Both the position numbers and the translations under genes were made by a program. This document shows, in pieces, positions 37,641 to 45,219 of a stretch of DNA of 64,000 nucleotides (position 1 is its first letter; each line of letters opens with the position of its first letter). This stretch comes from Deltaproteobacteria bacterium (GTDB taxonomy: Bacteria; Desulfobacterota; Desulfobacteria; Desulfobacterales; ETH-SRB1): positions 28,155 through 92,154 of the forward strand of contig JAJSZT010000008.1 in NCBI GenBank assembly GCA_030272815.1. Reading direction: 5' to 3'. The notes under the pieces are model-generated. The model made no database searches and was not told the DNA's origin. It saw only the letters and a program-made list of their open reading frames with translations.

Positions 37641-38093
37641 TTAGATGTAATCTCCCTTGTTGAACTTTATTACCTCGACAGTGGAGGTAACGAGGGCTCT
37701 GTTGAGGATATCCTTCATTCCATCTTCATCGGGCAGTGAATTTAAAAGGGCTAACATATTTTCTGCTTCACTTCCCATGTGGGTGACAAGAGGATACATC
37801 TCCTTTAAGTTGACAGACGGATCTTCAAGTTTCTTCTGGTAATTTTCGAGAACATCCAGGAATTTTTTCACCCTTTCTATGTTTTGGGTTCTGTCAATGT
37901 TGGAAATGAGATCAAATCTTATATTTGATATGTTTTGAACCGGCGGCGGTGTCATGGTCTGATCCTCGGAAGACGACGATTTGTTAATCGTTTGTTGAAG
38001 AATGCCCTCAAATTTATTCCCTGTAGTTTTTGCGACCTTGTTAGTTTTTTGATCATTGGCGATTCTTGAAATTTCATGCGGTGTTATTTTCAT
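37641..38093 (-). CDS. Conserved-looking hypothetical protein
   Basis: Product not recognised. From the ATG at 38093 it has 150 residues; an AAAGGA ribosome site lies 9 bases upstream, inside the longer frame to 38111. The N-terminal half is polar and probably disordered (HEISRIANDQKTNKVAKTTG, Ser/Pro-rich about 40-55). The C-terminal half is helical (RVKKFLDVLENYQKKLED, VTHMGSEAENMLALLNSLPD). No signal peptide or membrane segment. An isolated gene. Confidence 0.55.
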   Translation of the reverse strand: MKITPHEISRIANDQKTNKVAKTTGNKFEGILQQTINKSSSSEDQTMTPPPVQNISNIRFDLISNIDRTQNIERVKKFLDVLENYQKKLEDPSVNLKEMYPLVTHMGSEAENMLALLNSLPDEDGMKDILNRALVTSTVEVIKFNKGDYI

Positions 38094-38111
38094 GTCACAG
38101 CATCCTTTCAT

Positions 38112-38432
38112 ACAAATTACTTGCCTCTATCCGAAAAGTAGGGAAATCTTTACTGGTATATCGGCAAAAAATGCTTTTTTATTTAAGTTTTACTTGTAAA
38201 AAATTATAAAGACGGGAAATCATAATTAAGAATCGAAAGAGTAAACATTATAATCTTAATTCCTATGTTTATGAATTCTTTACAATATTCAGTAAACCTC
38301 TTCCTGAAACCAATATAAATTTGTGTTAGCATGATAAAATTACTCTCAAGCGATTAAACGGTTTATTTTTTAAAAGCATATAGTGTGCCATTACTGTCCA
38401 AAATAAATCCAAATCCCCCTTTTTGGACAGGT
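38112..38432. other. AT-rich non-coding region
   Basis: No gene, hairpin or repeat copy was recognised in this stretch. It should hold the promoter of the minus-strand gene ending at 37641. Beyond it lies the duplicated segment that starts at about 38433. Confidence 0.4.
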
Positions 38433-38619
38433 GTGATTTGGTGCCGCGTCTTGATCAGCGCATTAGTTGGAAACAGATGCTATTGAAGTAGGTAACATCC
38501 ATAAAAATATAAATTTCTAAAATATATTGAAATGATTATAAAATATGACACTTCAGTATGCAAAACCAATTCGTAAAAATTCGCAGGAGCTGGCCGGTCT
38601 TACGCATGAGCGCGAATAG
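38433..38619 (+). repeat. Small-ORF repeat family D1, copy 4 (nonsense-mutated) in a duplicated segment
   Basis: About 110 bases starting GTGATTTGGTGCCGCGTCTT are almost identical to 55424-55535, then the family ORF starts at ATG 38545. It reads MTLQYAKPIRKNSQELAGLT and hits TAG at 38617 where the intact copies have TTG (leucine). So this copy has a single-base nonsense change and later decay. Confidence 0.8.
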
Positions 38620-38738
38620 AGCAGGGCCATGAAAATGCGTGCATGGGGTCGTGTCTTGACGGGCTGTTGAGATATGAATTTTTTAATGGCATTTTTTCTT
38701 TATAAAAAACAAACTTTTGCAAAAAGGCCAAGAAGGTA

Positions 38739-38767
38739 TTGACAAATCCAAAATCATACTTTAGATT
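38739..38767 (+). promoter_or_regulatory. Promoter and operator-like palindrome of the AAA_14 gene
   Basis: TTGACA at 38739-38744, a 17-base spacer and TAGATT at 38762-38767 are followed by the ATG only 7 bases later. There is no ribosome site, so the transcript may be leaderless. CCAAAATC and GATTTGG form an inverted repeat between and over the boxes, suitable for repression. Confidence 0.55.
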
Positions 38768-38773
38768 TGGTAT

Positions 38774-39979
38774 ATGATCAGAAGAAATCTTGAAACTTCA
38801 ATTAGAATATATTCCAGTCAATACCCGGTAGTTGCAATAGTCGGCCCAAGACAGAGCGGAAAGACTACATTAGCCAGATACATGTTTCCTGGCCATAAAT
38901 ACCTGTCAATGGAAAATCTTGACATTCGCCATATGGCACAGGATGATCCACGCGGTTTTCTTGATGATTATGGGAAAAACATAATTCTTGATGAGATTCA
39001 ACGCGTCCCTTCTCTTTTTTCATATTTGCAGGAAAGAGTTGATCTGGATGAATCCCCTGCCAGTTATGTCCTTACAGGATCCCAGCAATTCATTCTCATG
39101 GAAAAGATTACCCAGTCCCTTGCGGGCAGGATTATAACGTTTCAATTATATCCGTTTTCCGTAGGCGAGCTTTATGAGGCAAAGCCGGATAAGAATATAT
39201 ATTCAATATTCACAATCAAACCGGGATATATCAAAGCAGGAAAAGAGATCGATATTTACACAACGATCTTCACCGGAATGTATCCGAGGATTCATGATAA
39301 AAAACTTGATGCAAGGAAATGGATCGAAAATTATATCCTCACATATATTGAAAGAGATATTCGCAGTCCTGTGAATGTTGATAATTTGAAGCTTTTCGAG
39401 GATTTCCTGAAAATCTGCGCATCAATGTCAGGTCAGCTTGTCAACTATACATCAATTTCAAATTCTATCGGTGTGTCACAGCCCACTGTAAAGAAATGGA
39501 TGTCTCTACTGGAAACAAGTGGCATCATTTTTATTCTTCCTCCACATTATAAGAATTTTAAAAAGCGCATTGTAAAGACCCCGAAACTATATTTTATGGA
39601 TACAGGCGTTCTCTCGTTCCTTTTATCAATCAGGAACCCGGATGAACTGATAAGTCATCCTCTTTGGGGAAATATCTTTGAAACTTTTATTATAAGCGAG
39701 CTTTATAAAAGAGTGTACCACACGGGAGAAAAACCCTCTTTTTATTTCTGGAGAGATAAAACCGGAAATGAGATTGACCTTATTGTTGATATCGGTTCAA
39801 AACTGCTGTCCATTGAAATAAAGGCCTCAAAAACATACAGTCCTGAATTGAAATCAAATATTTTTTCATGGCTCAATCTGAAGAACAACACATCTGAAAA
39901 AGGATTTGTCATATACAGAGGCGAAGAAGTTATTGGAAAAAGATCGGCTGTCAGCGTTATTCCCTGGTGGGATTTATAA
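38774..39979 (+). CDS. AAA_14 / DUF4143 family ATPase
   Basis: A 401-residue intact member of the ATPase family with an N-terminal AAA_14 domain (Walker A VGPRQSGKTTLARY at about residues 24-37, Walker B IILDEIQRVPSLFSYLQ, sensor YVLTGSQQF). The C-terminal part is DUF4143, a winged-helix region (SNSIGVSQPTVKKWMSLLE) and a PD-(D/E)xK-like nuclease fold (FYFWRDKTGNEIDLIVD, SIEIKAS). The biological function is unknown; these genes spread as mobile-looking solo cassettes. A paralogue with a nonsense mutation is at 58412-59620. Confidence 0.9.
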   Translation: MIRRNLETSIRIYSSQYPVVAIVGPRQSGKTTLARYMFPGHKYLSMENLDIRHMAQDDPRGFLDDYGKNIILDEIQRVPSLFSYLQERVDLDESPASYVLTGSQQFILMEKITQSLAGRIITFQLYPFSVGELYEAKPDKNIYSIFTIKPGYIKAGKEIDIYTTIFTGMYPRIHDKKLDARKWIENYILTYIERDIRSPVNVDNLKLFEDFLKICASMSGQLVNYTSISNSIGVSQPTVKKWMSLLETSGIIFILPPHYKNFKKRIVKTPKLYFMDTGVLSFLLSIRNPDELISHPLWGNIFETFIISELYKRVYHTGEKPSFYFWRDKTGNEIDLIVDIGSKLLSIEIKASKTYSPELKSNIFSWLNLKNNTSEKGFVIYRGEEVIGKRSAVSVIPWWDL

Positions 39980-40056
39980 AAAATGGGAATAACGTGTTGT
40001 CGTAATGATTGGATAAGAAGTATTTGCAGAAAACCAACATAAACAAAGAATCTCTT

Positions 40057-40427
40057 ATGATTCATGATCTGTATAGTGCATTAGTTGTTGATGAAAAACG
40101 AAATCAAATGATTGTTGAAGATGTTGTAAAAGCTGTAAATGAGGGGCGTATTCCAGTTGTACTGACTGAAAGGCGTGAACATCTTGAGAAATTGACATCC
40201 TTACTTTCTTCAAGAGTGAAAAATATTTTTATAATGAAAGGCGGTATGGGGAAAAAGCAAAGAAAGGTACGGTGGCACAATATGCTGGACGGCTTCATCG
40301 TTTGCATGATATGAAAACAGAGGTAATTATATATGATTATGCGGACTTAAATGTTCCGATGCTGGCAAAAATGTATGGAAGACGGGTGTCTGGATACAAG
40401 GCAATAGGATATGAAATAAATGAATAG
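40057..40427 (+). pseudogene. Remnant of a DEAD/DEAH helicase (TOTE-like)
   Basis: The first part reads IHDLYSALVVDEKRNQMIVE ... LTERREHLEKLTSLLSS ... MKGGMGKKQRK, typical of the second helicase domain in TOTE-type conflict-system proteins. Near 40265 an internal deletion shifts the frame, and the final part, GTVAQYAGRLHRLHDMKTEV to YKAIGYEINE and TAG, continues in another frame. Both domain ends are missing. A decayed relic. Confidence 0.7.
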
Positions 40428-40654
40428 TATCAAGTAGGTTGCGGCAGAAAAAACAGCTAATGGAATCACAATGGGCATTAGGGATGAGGAAGTTATTTCG
40501 TCAAAAGTCAAAAACACACGTCTTTGTCATTCCCGCGAGAATCCAGTAATTACTTATAGTTATGCGAGCTACTTTTGTATCGATTTCCAAAATCGGTACT
40601 TTTTACGAGATCATCAAGAATGGAAAATGAATAATTAATCTGGGGAAAATAAAA
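40428..40654. other. Non-coding spacer with a possible repeat end
   Basis: No ORF is supported. CGGTACTTTTTACGAGATCA near 40593-40612 resembles the end of the dispersed repeat seen at 23593, and TCATTCCCGCGAGAATCC is a familiar intergenic motif. Otherwise nothing is recognised. Confidence 0.35.
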
Positions 40655-41200
40655 ATGGATATTGAACAATCTTTTGAGATACTGGAATTGGACCATGGTG
40701 CATCGACAGATGAGATCAAACAGTCCTATAAAGATATAGTCACTGTTTGGCATCCGGACCGGTTTTCCAACAATCCCCGTCTGAAACAAAAGGCTGAGGA
40801 GAAATTGAAAGAGGTGAATGTGGCATATGACACATTGAAATCCTATCTGTCCTCAGAACAACGGATGGAGCCAAAACAGGAAAAGGCTGAAGCTAATGTC
40901 AAGACTGAGACTGTGAAGAAAACAAAGAATAAGGCACAGTATCAAAAGGCCCAACCCGATGCCGCACCATATGATAAAACAGAAGCTGTGGTTGAAGCGG
41001 GCACAGGCATTGCTTTAAGCCTGTGGTCCTATCTTTCTTCATTGTTTCAAAGTGTAGTGACAGACGTGAAGACTGGGATGGAGCAAGGGAGGTTGGACCA
41101 ATCGCAAAGAGGCGCCAGTTGCGGCGGAAGAGGCAGAAGCAGAGACAAAGGTATGGGAAGGTGTGGTGGAGGTAGAGGTAGAGGAAAAGGTCGTGGCTGA
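40655..41200 (+). CDS. J-domain protein, doubtful C-terminus
   Basis: A 181-residue frame with a clear N-terminal J-domain (residues 3-65): SFEILELDHGASTDEIKQSY, the HPD motif in TVWHPDRF, and YDTLKSYL. It should stimulate an Hsp70 partner. The middle is charged and the last 40 residues are extremely Gly/Arg-rich. Another frame over the same bases reads acidic sequence (EEAEAETKVWEGVVEVEVEE) to a stop at about 41222, so a frameshift in the tail is likely. A ribosome site GGGG is weak. Confidence 0.7.
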   Translation: MDIEQSFEILELDHGASTDEIKQSYKDIVTVWHPDRFSNNPRLKQKAEEKLKEVNVAYDTLKSYLSSEQRMEPKQEKAEANVKTETVKKTKNKAQYQKAQPDAAPYDKTEAVVEAGTGIALSLWSYLSSLFQSVVTDVKTGMEQGRLDQSQRGASCGGRGRSRDKGMGRCGGGRGRGKGRG

Positions 41201-41238
41201 TCATCTAAGAAGATTAAATCGGTGATAGGTAAAAAAAT

Positions 41239-41379
41239 ATGCACATAAAGAATTGGCCTGAAGGAGACCGCCCCCGGGAGATGCTTTTAGAGAAAGGCCC
41301 GGAGGCTCTGAGTGATGCCGCGCTTCTTGCCATCCTGCTGAGAACCGGCAGGCAGGGGAAAGCAGGCTTAATAGGTTGA
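41239..41379 (+). pseudogene. N-terminal fragment of radC
   Basis: Forty-six residues, [20 protein letters not shown] then [20 protein letters not shown], match the start of RadC/JAB-domain (UPF0758) proteins that are common in genomic islands. The frame stops at 41377 and the JAB metalloprotease-like domain is gone. Confidence 0.75.
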
Positions 41380-41443
41380 TGAGAGGTAACATCTGAGGAT
41401 TTGTTGGATGGAAGTTTTCTTTGAGATATTCTTATGAAAAAAA

Positions 41444-41569
41444 GTGGAAGCTGCATTGCGGCGGGCAGCGCTTCGAGCACGGGAAGTCGCCCGCCAGACA
41501 GGAACGCCTCTGGTAGTTTACAAGAACGGACGAATCGCTAAAGAACGGGTTGAACAGAAGAGCAAATGA
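41444..41569 (+). pseudogene. C-terminal fragment of a zeta-partner small protein
   Basis: VEAALRRAALRAREVARQTG and TPLVVYKNGRI match, at about 90 percent, the last 41 residues of the intact small gene at 55248-55418. The N-terminal part and start region are lost. The stop codon overlaps the start of the hsdR fragment (ATGA at 41566-41569). Confidence 0.7.
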
Positions 41570-41685
41570 GCATTGAATACTCCGAAGACAGACTGTTTCA
41601 GGAAACTATAGCCGATTATTTCTGTGACGTGTTGGGCTGGGAATCCGCCTATGCCTATAATGAGAAAACACTGGTGAGAGGCTGA
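41566..41685 (+). pseudogene. N-terminal fragment of a type I restriction HsdR
   Basis: Thirty-nine residues, MSIEYSEDRLFQETIADYFC then DVLGWESAYAYN, look like the first residues of type I restriction endonuclease subunit R. The frame ends in TGA at 41683. Nothing of the nuclease or helicase parts remains. Confidence 0.65.
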
Positions 41686-41720
41686 ACTTTAGCAAGGAAC
41701 TCTTCAAAAAGGATACTCTA

Positions 41721-41816
41721 ATGCCACGCATCTTCGACAACATAGAAACAAGCCTTCTGCCCGCTCTACAGGAAACTCTTGAATTGTCCGACCACGCGGA
41801 CTTTTGTGTAGAATAA
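41721..41816 (+). pseudogene. N-terminal fragment of a phospholipase-D/helicase protein
   Basis: Thirty-one residues, MPRIFDNIETSLLPALQETL then ELSDHADFCVE, resemble the start of large SNF2-type helicases with an N-terminal phospholipase D-like domain found in defence islands. The frame ends at TAA 41814, one base before the zeta-like gene start. Identification rests on memory of the conserved start only. Confidence 0.5.
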
Positions 41817-42395
41817 ATGAACTCAAGCCTTTACATTGTCGCCGGTCCAAACGGCGCCGGCAAAACAACCTTTGCAGGAGAATTTCTCCCCAATTATGTT
41901 GAATGCCTGGAGTTTGTGAATGCCGATTTAATCGCGAGCGGTCTTTCACCGTTTTTACCTGAGCGTGCAGCCATCAAGGCCGGCAGGCTCATGCTGGAGC
42001 AGATTCATTACCTGGCTGACCGCGGGACAGATTTTGGTTTTGAAACTACGCTATCCGGTAAAGGCTATATACGCCTTCTCAAGGATTTGAAAAGTCGGGG
42101 TTACCGGATTTACCTTTATTTCCTTTGGGTTGATAATGTTGATATTGCTCTTGAGCGTGTTGCGGATCGGGTTCGAAGAGGAGGCCACAATGTGCCGGAA
42201 AAAATCGTACGCCGTCGTTTTAACAGGGGACTTCCGAATCTCTTCAATCTTTATCGTCCGCTTCTGGACCTCTGGGCGATATTTGACAATTCAACAGATC
42301 ACCCTGTTATGATTGCCTGCGAAGAAGATGGAGACCTGGAAATTATTGACTCAGTTCTATTTTCAAAATTATCTAAAGATATGGTGAGGCCATGA
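41817..42395 (+). CDS. Zeta-toxin-family kinase
   Basis: A 192-residue P-loop protein with Walker A AGPNGAGKTTFAGEF (residues 8-22). The family motif VNADLIASGLSPF, the acidic/aromatic GTDFGFETTLSGK, and the C-terminal VRRGGHNVPEKIVRRRFNRG lid follow. Zeta toxins phosphorylate UDP-N-acetylglucosamine; this shorter chromosomal type may differ in substrate. Its stop overlaps the start of a small protein (ATGA), so the two form a module in the order kinase then partner. Confidence 0.85.
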   Translation: MNSSLYIVAGPNGAGKTTFAGEFLPNYVECLEFVNADLIASGLSPFLPERAAIKAGRLMLEQIHYLADRGTDFGFETTLSGKGYIRLLKDLKSRGYRIYLYFLWVDNVDIALERVADRVRRGGHNVPEKIVRRRFNRGLPNLFNLYRPLLDLWAIFDNSTDHPVMIACEEDGDLEIIDSVLFSKLSKDMVRP

Positions 42396-42616
42396 AAGAA
42401 GAGAAATTAGACAAGAACCTGTCTGATAAGGCAATGGCGTTTCTTGCTGAAGAAGCGTTAAAAAAAGCTGTAGCCCGTACAATTGCAGATCACAAACGCA
42501 CCGGGGATCCAATTGTAATCTGGCGGGATGGCAAAGTTATAAAAGTCCCGGCAGACCAAATTGAAGTCCGTGAGCCTGAAGCTGAATATGGGAATCCCAA
42601 AGAAAATGGCAAATAG
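42392..42616 (+). CDS. Small partner (putative antitoxin) of the zeta-like kinase
   Basis: A 74-residue protein starting in the stop of the kinase gene. It has an N-terminal helix (MAFLAEEALKKAVARTIADH) and a short beta-type tail, DPIVIWRDGKVIKVPADQIE. It shares this layout with the 56-residue protein at 55248-55418, which also follows a zeta-kinase end by ATGA overlap. The paired occurrence supports an antitoxin-like role, not proven. Confidence 0.7.
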   Translation: MKEEKLDKNLSDKAMAFLAEEALKKAVARTIADHKRTGDPIVIWRDGKVIKVPADQIEVREPEAEYGNPKENGK

Positions 42617-42667
42617 CCATGCCTCTTAACATTGAACGAGCCCGGATATTTTTTCCCAGAAGCTTTT

Positions 42668-42983
42668 ATGTTTGCTTTGACCCGAGATGAGATTATGAGG
42701 ATATCACAAATTGTGACATCCTCTGATATTAAGTACGCAAAACGGGTTCACGCTTTCACCGAGCAAGGTGTAGTATAGCCATGGTTTCAAGCGTTTTAAG
42801 AAGTGAGAGGGCAATAGAAGTCAACATAGCCATAATGCGTGCCTTCGTGCAACTCCGCGAAATGCTGGCTTTTAACGTGGAGCTTGCCCGTAAGCTGAAA
42901 CAAAGAAAAAGAAGATTGGTTTTATGGTAAAGGAAAAGAAGGCTGCCTATGGCCGTCGAGGCATAAAACGCAAAAAAGTCTGA
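42668..42983 (+). pseudogene. Decayed copy of the ORF6N gene
   Basis: The sequence follows the 28125-28522 gene: ACAAATTGTGACATCCTCTG, TTTCACCGAGCAAGGTGTAG, then a long near-identical stretch to GTCGAGGCATAAAACGCAAA. It has frame-breaking changes, including a TAG near the EQGV motif, and an internal deletion of about 65 bases in the coiled region. Not functional. Confidence 0.85.
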
Positions 42984-42985
42984 CC

Positions 42986-43075
42986 ATGCTTGATAATGGA
43001 ACAAAAAAGCGGATAGATTCCGCACGTGACATCCTTGTGGGTAAAGGAAGAAAATGCGGGACATCCTATAAGTAA
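42986..43075 (+). pseudogene. N-terminal fragment of a type I methyltransferase HsdM
   Basis: Twenty-nine residues, MLDNGTKKRIDSARDILVGK then GRKCGTSYK, carry the start motif of HsdM/N6-adenine methylases. It ends after about 20 good residues. Its position right after the ORF6N relic suggests that an ORF6N-hsdM unit once existed here. The rest is lost upstream of the group II intron end. Confidence 0.65.
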
Positions 43076-43107
43076 ATCATGCTTAAAAGATAGTTAGTTG
43101 CTTATTT

Positions 43108-43802
43108 AGACGCGGTAGGAATGCCGGTCACCCGGGCACCCCCCGCACAGATCCCGGCGTGCGCTACTAACGCACCGGGCTCCTACCTCGGGTATTAACG
43201 TCAAAACATCAAAGGCACAACCCTCCTTGTTGCTTTGCGTATCAGTCTGGGCGCACTGTGCATAATAGTCCGGCGCTGTGTCCGGGTTATGTTTTACTCA
43301 GACCGATTCCCCTTGGCCAGCCCCCTTTCCTCCATTGCCTCCGCCGCCTTTTTACAGGCTTTGTTCGGCAACTTCTCAGGTACTATGGAGCTGTCCGACT
43401 TCCCATATTCGTTCATCATTGGATTTCGTCCTTAGACTTCCCAGTGCGGTCTTTGAAAAATTTCAAAGACAAATATGGGATCTTCCGGTTCCCGCGAAAA
43501 ATGCTTCCGTACGTGCTCAAGGTCTCTGACCGCGCAGGGTCCGAATGTATCTCGCGATTACGATACATTCGATATTGCCTTCCGTACCGTCCAACTACGT
43601 CAGCACCTTGGAATATCGGGATTTCGCGGCTCAATACTCGGCCCATACGTTCCCCTGTCAACGCTTCGGCCATGTCATTACTGACACAGCCGCATGACTC
43701 GGGGTCAGTGTGGTTCGCTACTCCTTTACTGTATGAATCTTTCATTCACTACACCTTTCCGGTTTTAACCGGCGCTCTCTGGACGCCCCGAATATCCGAC
43801 AC
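43108..43802 (-). mobile_element. Group II intron lacking its reverse transcriptase
   Basis: Read on the minus strand, the element starts GTGTCGGATA (GUGYG-like 5' end) inside a comEC fragment. It contains the common group II intron 5' region whose fortuitous ORF reads GVANHTDPESCG and LSREIPIFQGADVV, and ends with a domain V hairpin followed by CGGCATTCCTACCGCG, a domain VI-like hairpin with an unpaired A. Only about 690 bases are present and no reverse transcriptase ORF remains. It would depend on a helper protein or be dead. Exact ends are approximate. Confidence 0.7.
43150..43182 (-). ncRNA. Group II intron domain V hairpin
   Basis: On the minus strand GAGCCCGGTGCG pairs with CGCACGCCGGGATC, a compact hairpin of 33 bases. 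It has the initial AGC and the two-part stem of group II intron domain V. Confidence 0.7.
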
Positions 43803-43942
43803 ATCCATCGGTTTTAAAAAAATATAAAGATCGGGGATGCCGTATACTACGCACCGACAGCCACGGAGCTGTCACAATATCAACCGATGGGCAGTCTCTT
43901 GAAGTTTCGCCTATGATAGCTGATTCCCACGAACTGCTTTGA
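43803..43942 (+). pseudogene. Duplicated 3' end of comEC
   Basis: About 140 bases run in parallel with the last codons of comEC at 26160-26297, starting CATCCATCGGTTTTAAAAAA and ending at a matching TGA, with roughly 90 percent identity. The left edge coincides with the predicted 5' end of the group II intron. The rest of the gene is absent. Confidence 0.85.
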
Positions 43943-44245
43943 AAAAATCCATGAATTTCTCTGCGAAGAACTCCACCAACTTTTCCCCATATTGGATGAA
44001 GACCCTGTACGGTGAGTGCATTTTGAAGCTGGATTAGAATGAACTTTGGTGAGGTGAAAGTTATCCTACGAACCGGTAGTGACCTCTCCCACAGTGCAAG
44101 ATTAGTTACACAAGCAATGAGTTCTGCCAGATCAATAACTACCTGTTCTAATGATACATTTTTTAATGATATTAAATCATTTCAAGATTATGATGCTTTT
44201 AGTGGAACAGAATGAAAAAATAAAACTTATTCTGCATTTAACTTC
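43943..44245. other. Region with small unrecognised fragments
   Basis: KIHEFLCEELHQLFPILDED can be read right after the comEC fragment and looks like a gene end. A 58-codon frame (44039-44215, MNFGEVKVILRTGSDLSHSA) follows without a ribosome site. Neither is recognised, and both may be relics. Confidence 0.35.
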
Positions 44246-44274
44246 TTGACAAACTATGATGCATACGATACATT
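44246..44274 (+). promoter_or_regulatory. Promoter of the gene pair upstream of SPARSA
   Basis: TTGACA at 44246-44251, a 17-base spacer and TACATT at 44269-44274 lie 36 bases before the ATG at 44310, which has a very strong AAAGGAGG. Confidence 0.55.
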
Positions 44275-44309
44275 AGAAACATCTTAAAACAAAAGGAAAA
44301 GGAGGAAGC

Positions 44310-44687
44310 ATGTCAAATCTTTCACTGAACGGTTTTAATGAGTTTAAGGATGTGAGAAGGGTATCTTCTACGGAACCTCAACTAAATATTGGCAAGGGTG
44401 GTAGACTGAGTATCAACAAAAAAGCTTATAGTGATTATTTTAAGAATTATAAGTGTGCTAAATTCTTTTTTAATGCTGATAAAAATATGATTGCAATAAA
44501 GTTATGTAGTGAACCTTCTGACAATACTTATAATATAAAAAAGTCGCCTAATAGTGATACCGGATTTATTAATTGTATCGGTTTTTTTAAACATAATAAA
44601 GTTAATGTAGAAAAAAAGCGAGAAACTGAATTTATAGGCACAAGTGAGAATGACACTTTGATTTTTGTTAGAATTAAAGAGTTTTAA
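44310..44687 (+). CDS. Hypothetical protein
   Basis: A 125-residue protein not assigned to a family. It begins LSLNGFNEFKDVRRVSSTEP and contains GKGGRLSINKKAYSDYF, FFFNADKNMIAIKLCSE and TGFINCIGFFKHNKVNVEKK, which look like a compact mixed alpha/beta domain with ordered phrases rather than random sequence. The very strong ribosome site and promoter show that it is expressed. It is followed 13 bases later by a small membrane-protein gene and, after 350 bases, by the SPARSA genes. Confidence 0.7.
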   Translation: MSNLSLNGFNEFKDVRRVSSTEPQLNIGKGGRLSINKKAYSDYFKNYKCAKFFFNADKNMIAIKLCSEPSDNTYNIKKSPNSDTGFINCIGFFKHNKVNVEKKRETEFIGTSENDTLIFVRIKEF

Positions 44688-44700
44688 GGAGATTTTGGTG

Positions 44701-44868
44701 ATGGTGGATGTTATTTATGAAGTAATAAGAAAATTTGTGGCGGAACAAGGGCTTGGTGTATCATTAGTTGTAGTACTATTTTTAGGGATTTATTATTTTG
44801 TAAAAAATGGCGAGTTTGTTTTCCGGTATCCAAGGCCAAAAGACGCTTCAAAAGACAAAAGAACGTAA
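44701..44868 (+). CDS. Small single-pass membrane protein
   Basis: From the ATG at 44701 this is a 55-residue protein with one hydrophobic helix, LGVSLVVVLFLGIYYFV (about residues 18-34), and a basic C-terminal tail (FRYPRPKDASKDKRT). AAGGAG lies 9 bases upstream, just after the stop of the preceding gene, so the two are co-transcribed. The GTG at 44698 is an alternative start. Function unknown. Confidence 0.65.
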   Translation: MVDVIYEVIRKFVAEQGLGVSLVVVLFLGIYYFVKNGEFVFRYPRPKDASKDKRT

Positions 44869-45219
44869 TGGGTGACACCGGTATTTCTTTTAATCTCTTT
44901 GGGTCTAATTCCCCAAAGCTTGCTTCGATAAAATGGGGTATCCATACTAATGCTTGATACTCCGCAGCCTGCTGCGGGGCAGTTCATTCTGATTAGAGTT
45001 CTTTATTCCATAAAAAATGGATACCGCGTGAAATGCCTGCTTCTGTTGTTGCTCGGTCTGGTTCTTGTCGTTCAATTTTCTGCATAACATTCATATTTGT
45101 AGTTATGCAGATAGAAAAACATAATAAATCAAAAATAATCTTTGTTAAGTTTTTATTTCCTGATAGTTATACTGAAACTATCTACTAACTCGTTAGGCTA
45201 CAAGAAAAGGAATCACCAG
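44869..45219. other. Non-coding spacer before the SPARSA genes
   Basis: No gene is supported. GGTATCCAT (about 44948) and ATGGATACC (about 45017) form an inverted repeat around TCCGCAGCCTGCTGCGGGGC, itself a small hairpin, so a decayed palindromic repeat may lie here. The final 100 bases are AT-rich and probably hold the promoter of the SIR2 gene. Confidence 0.4.

Noticed and set aside
43258..43827. Several overlapping plus-strand frames of 60-190 codons
   Set aside because: They lie over the ribozyme part of the group II intron remnant on the other strand; composition and lack of start signals mark them as chance frames.
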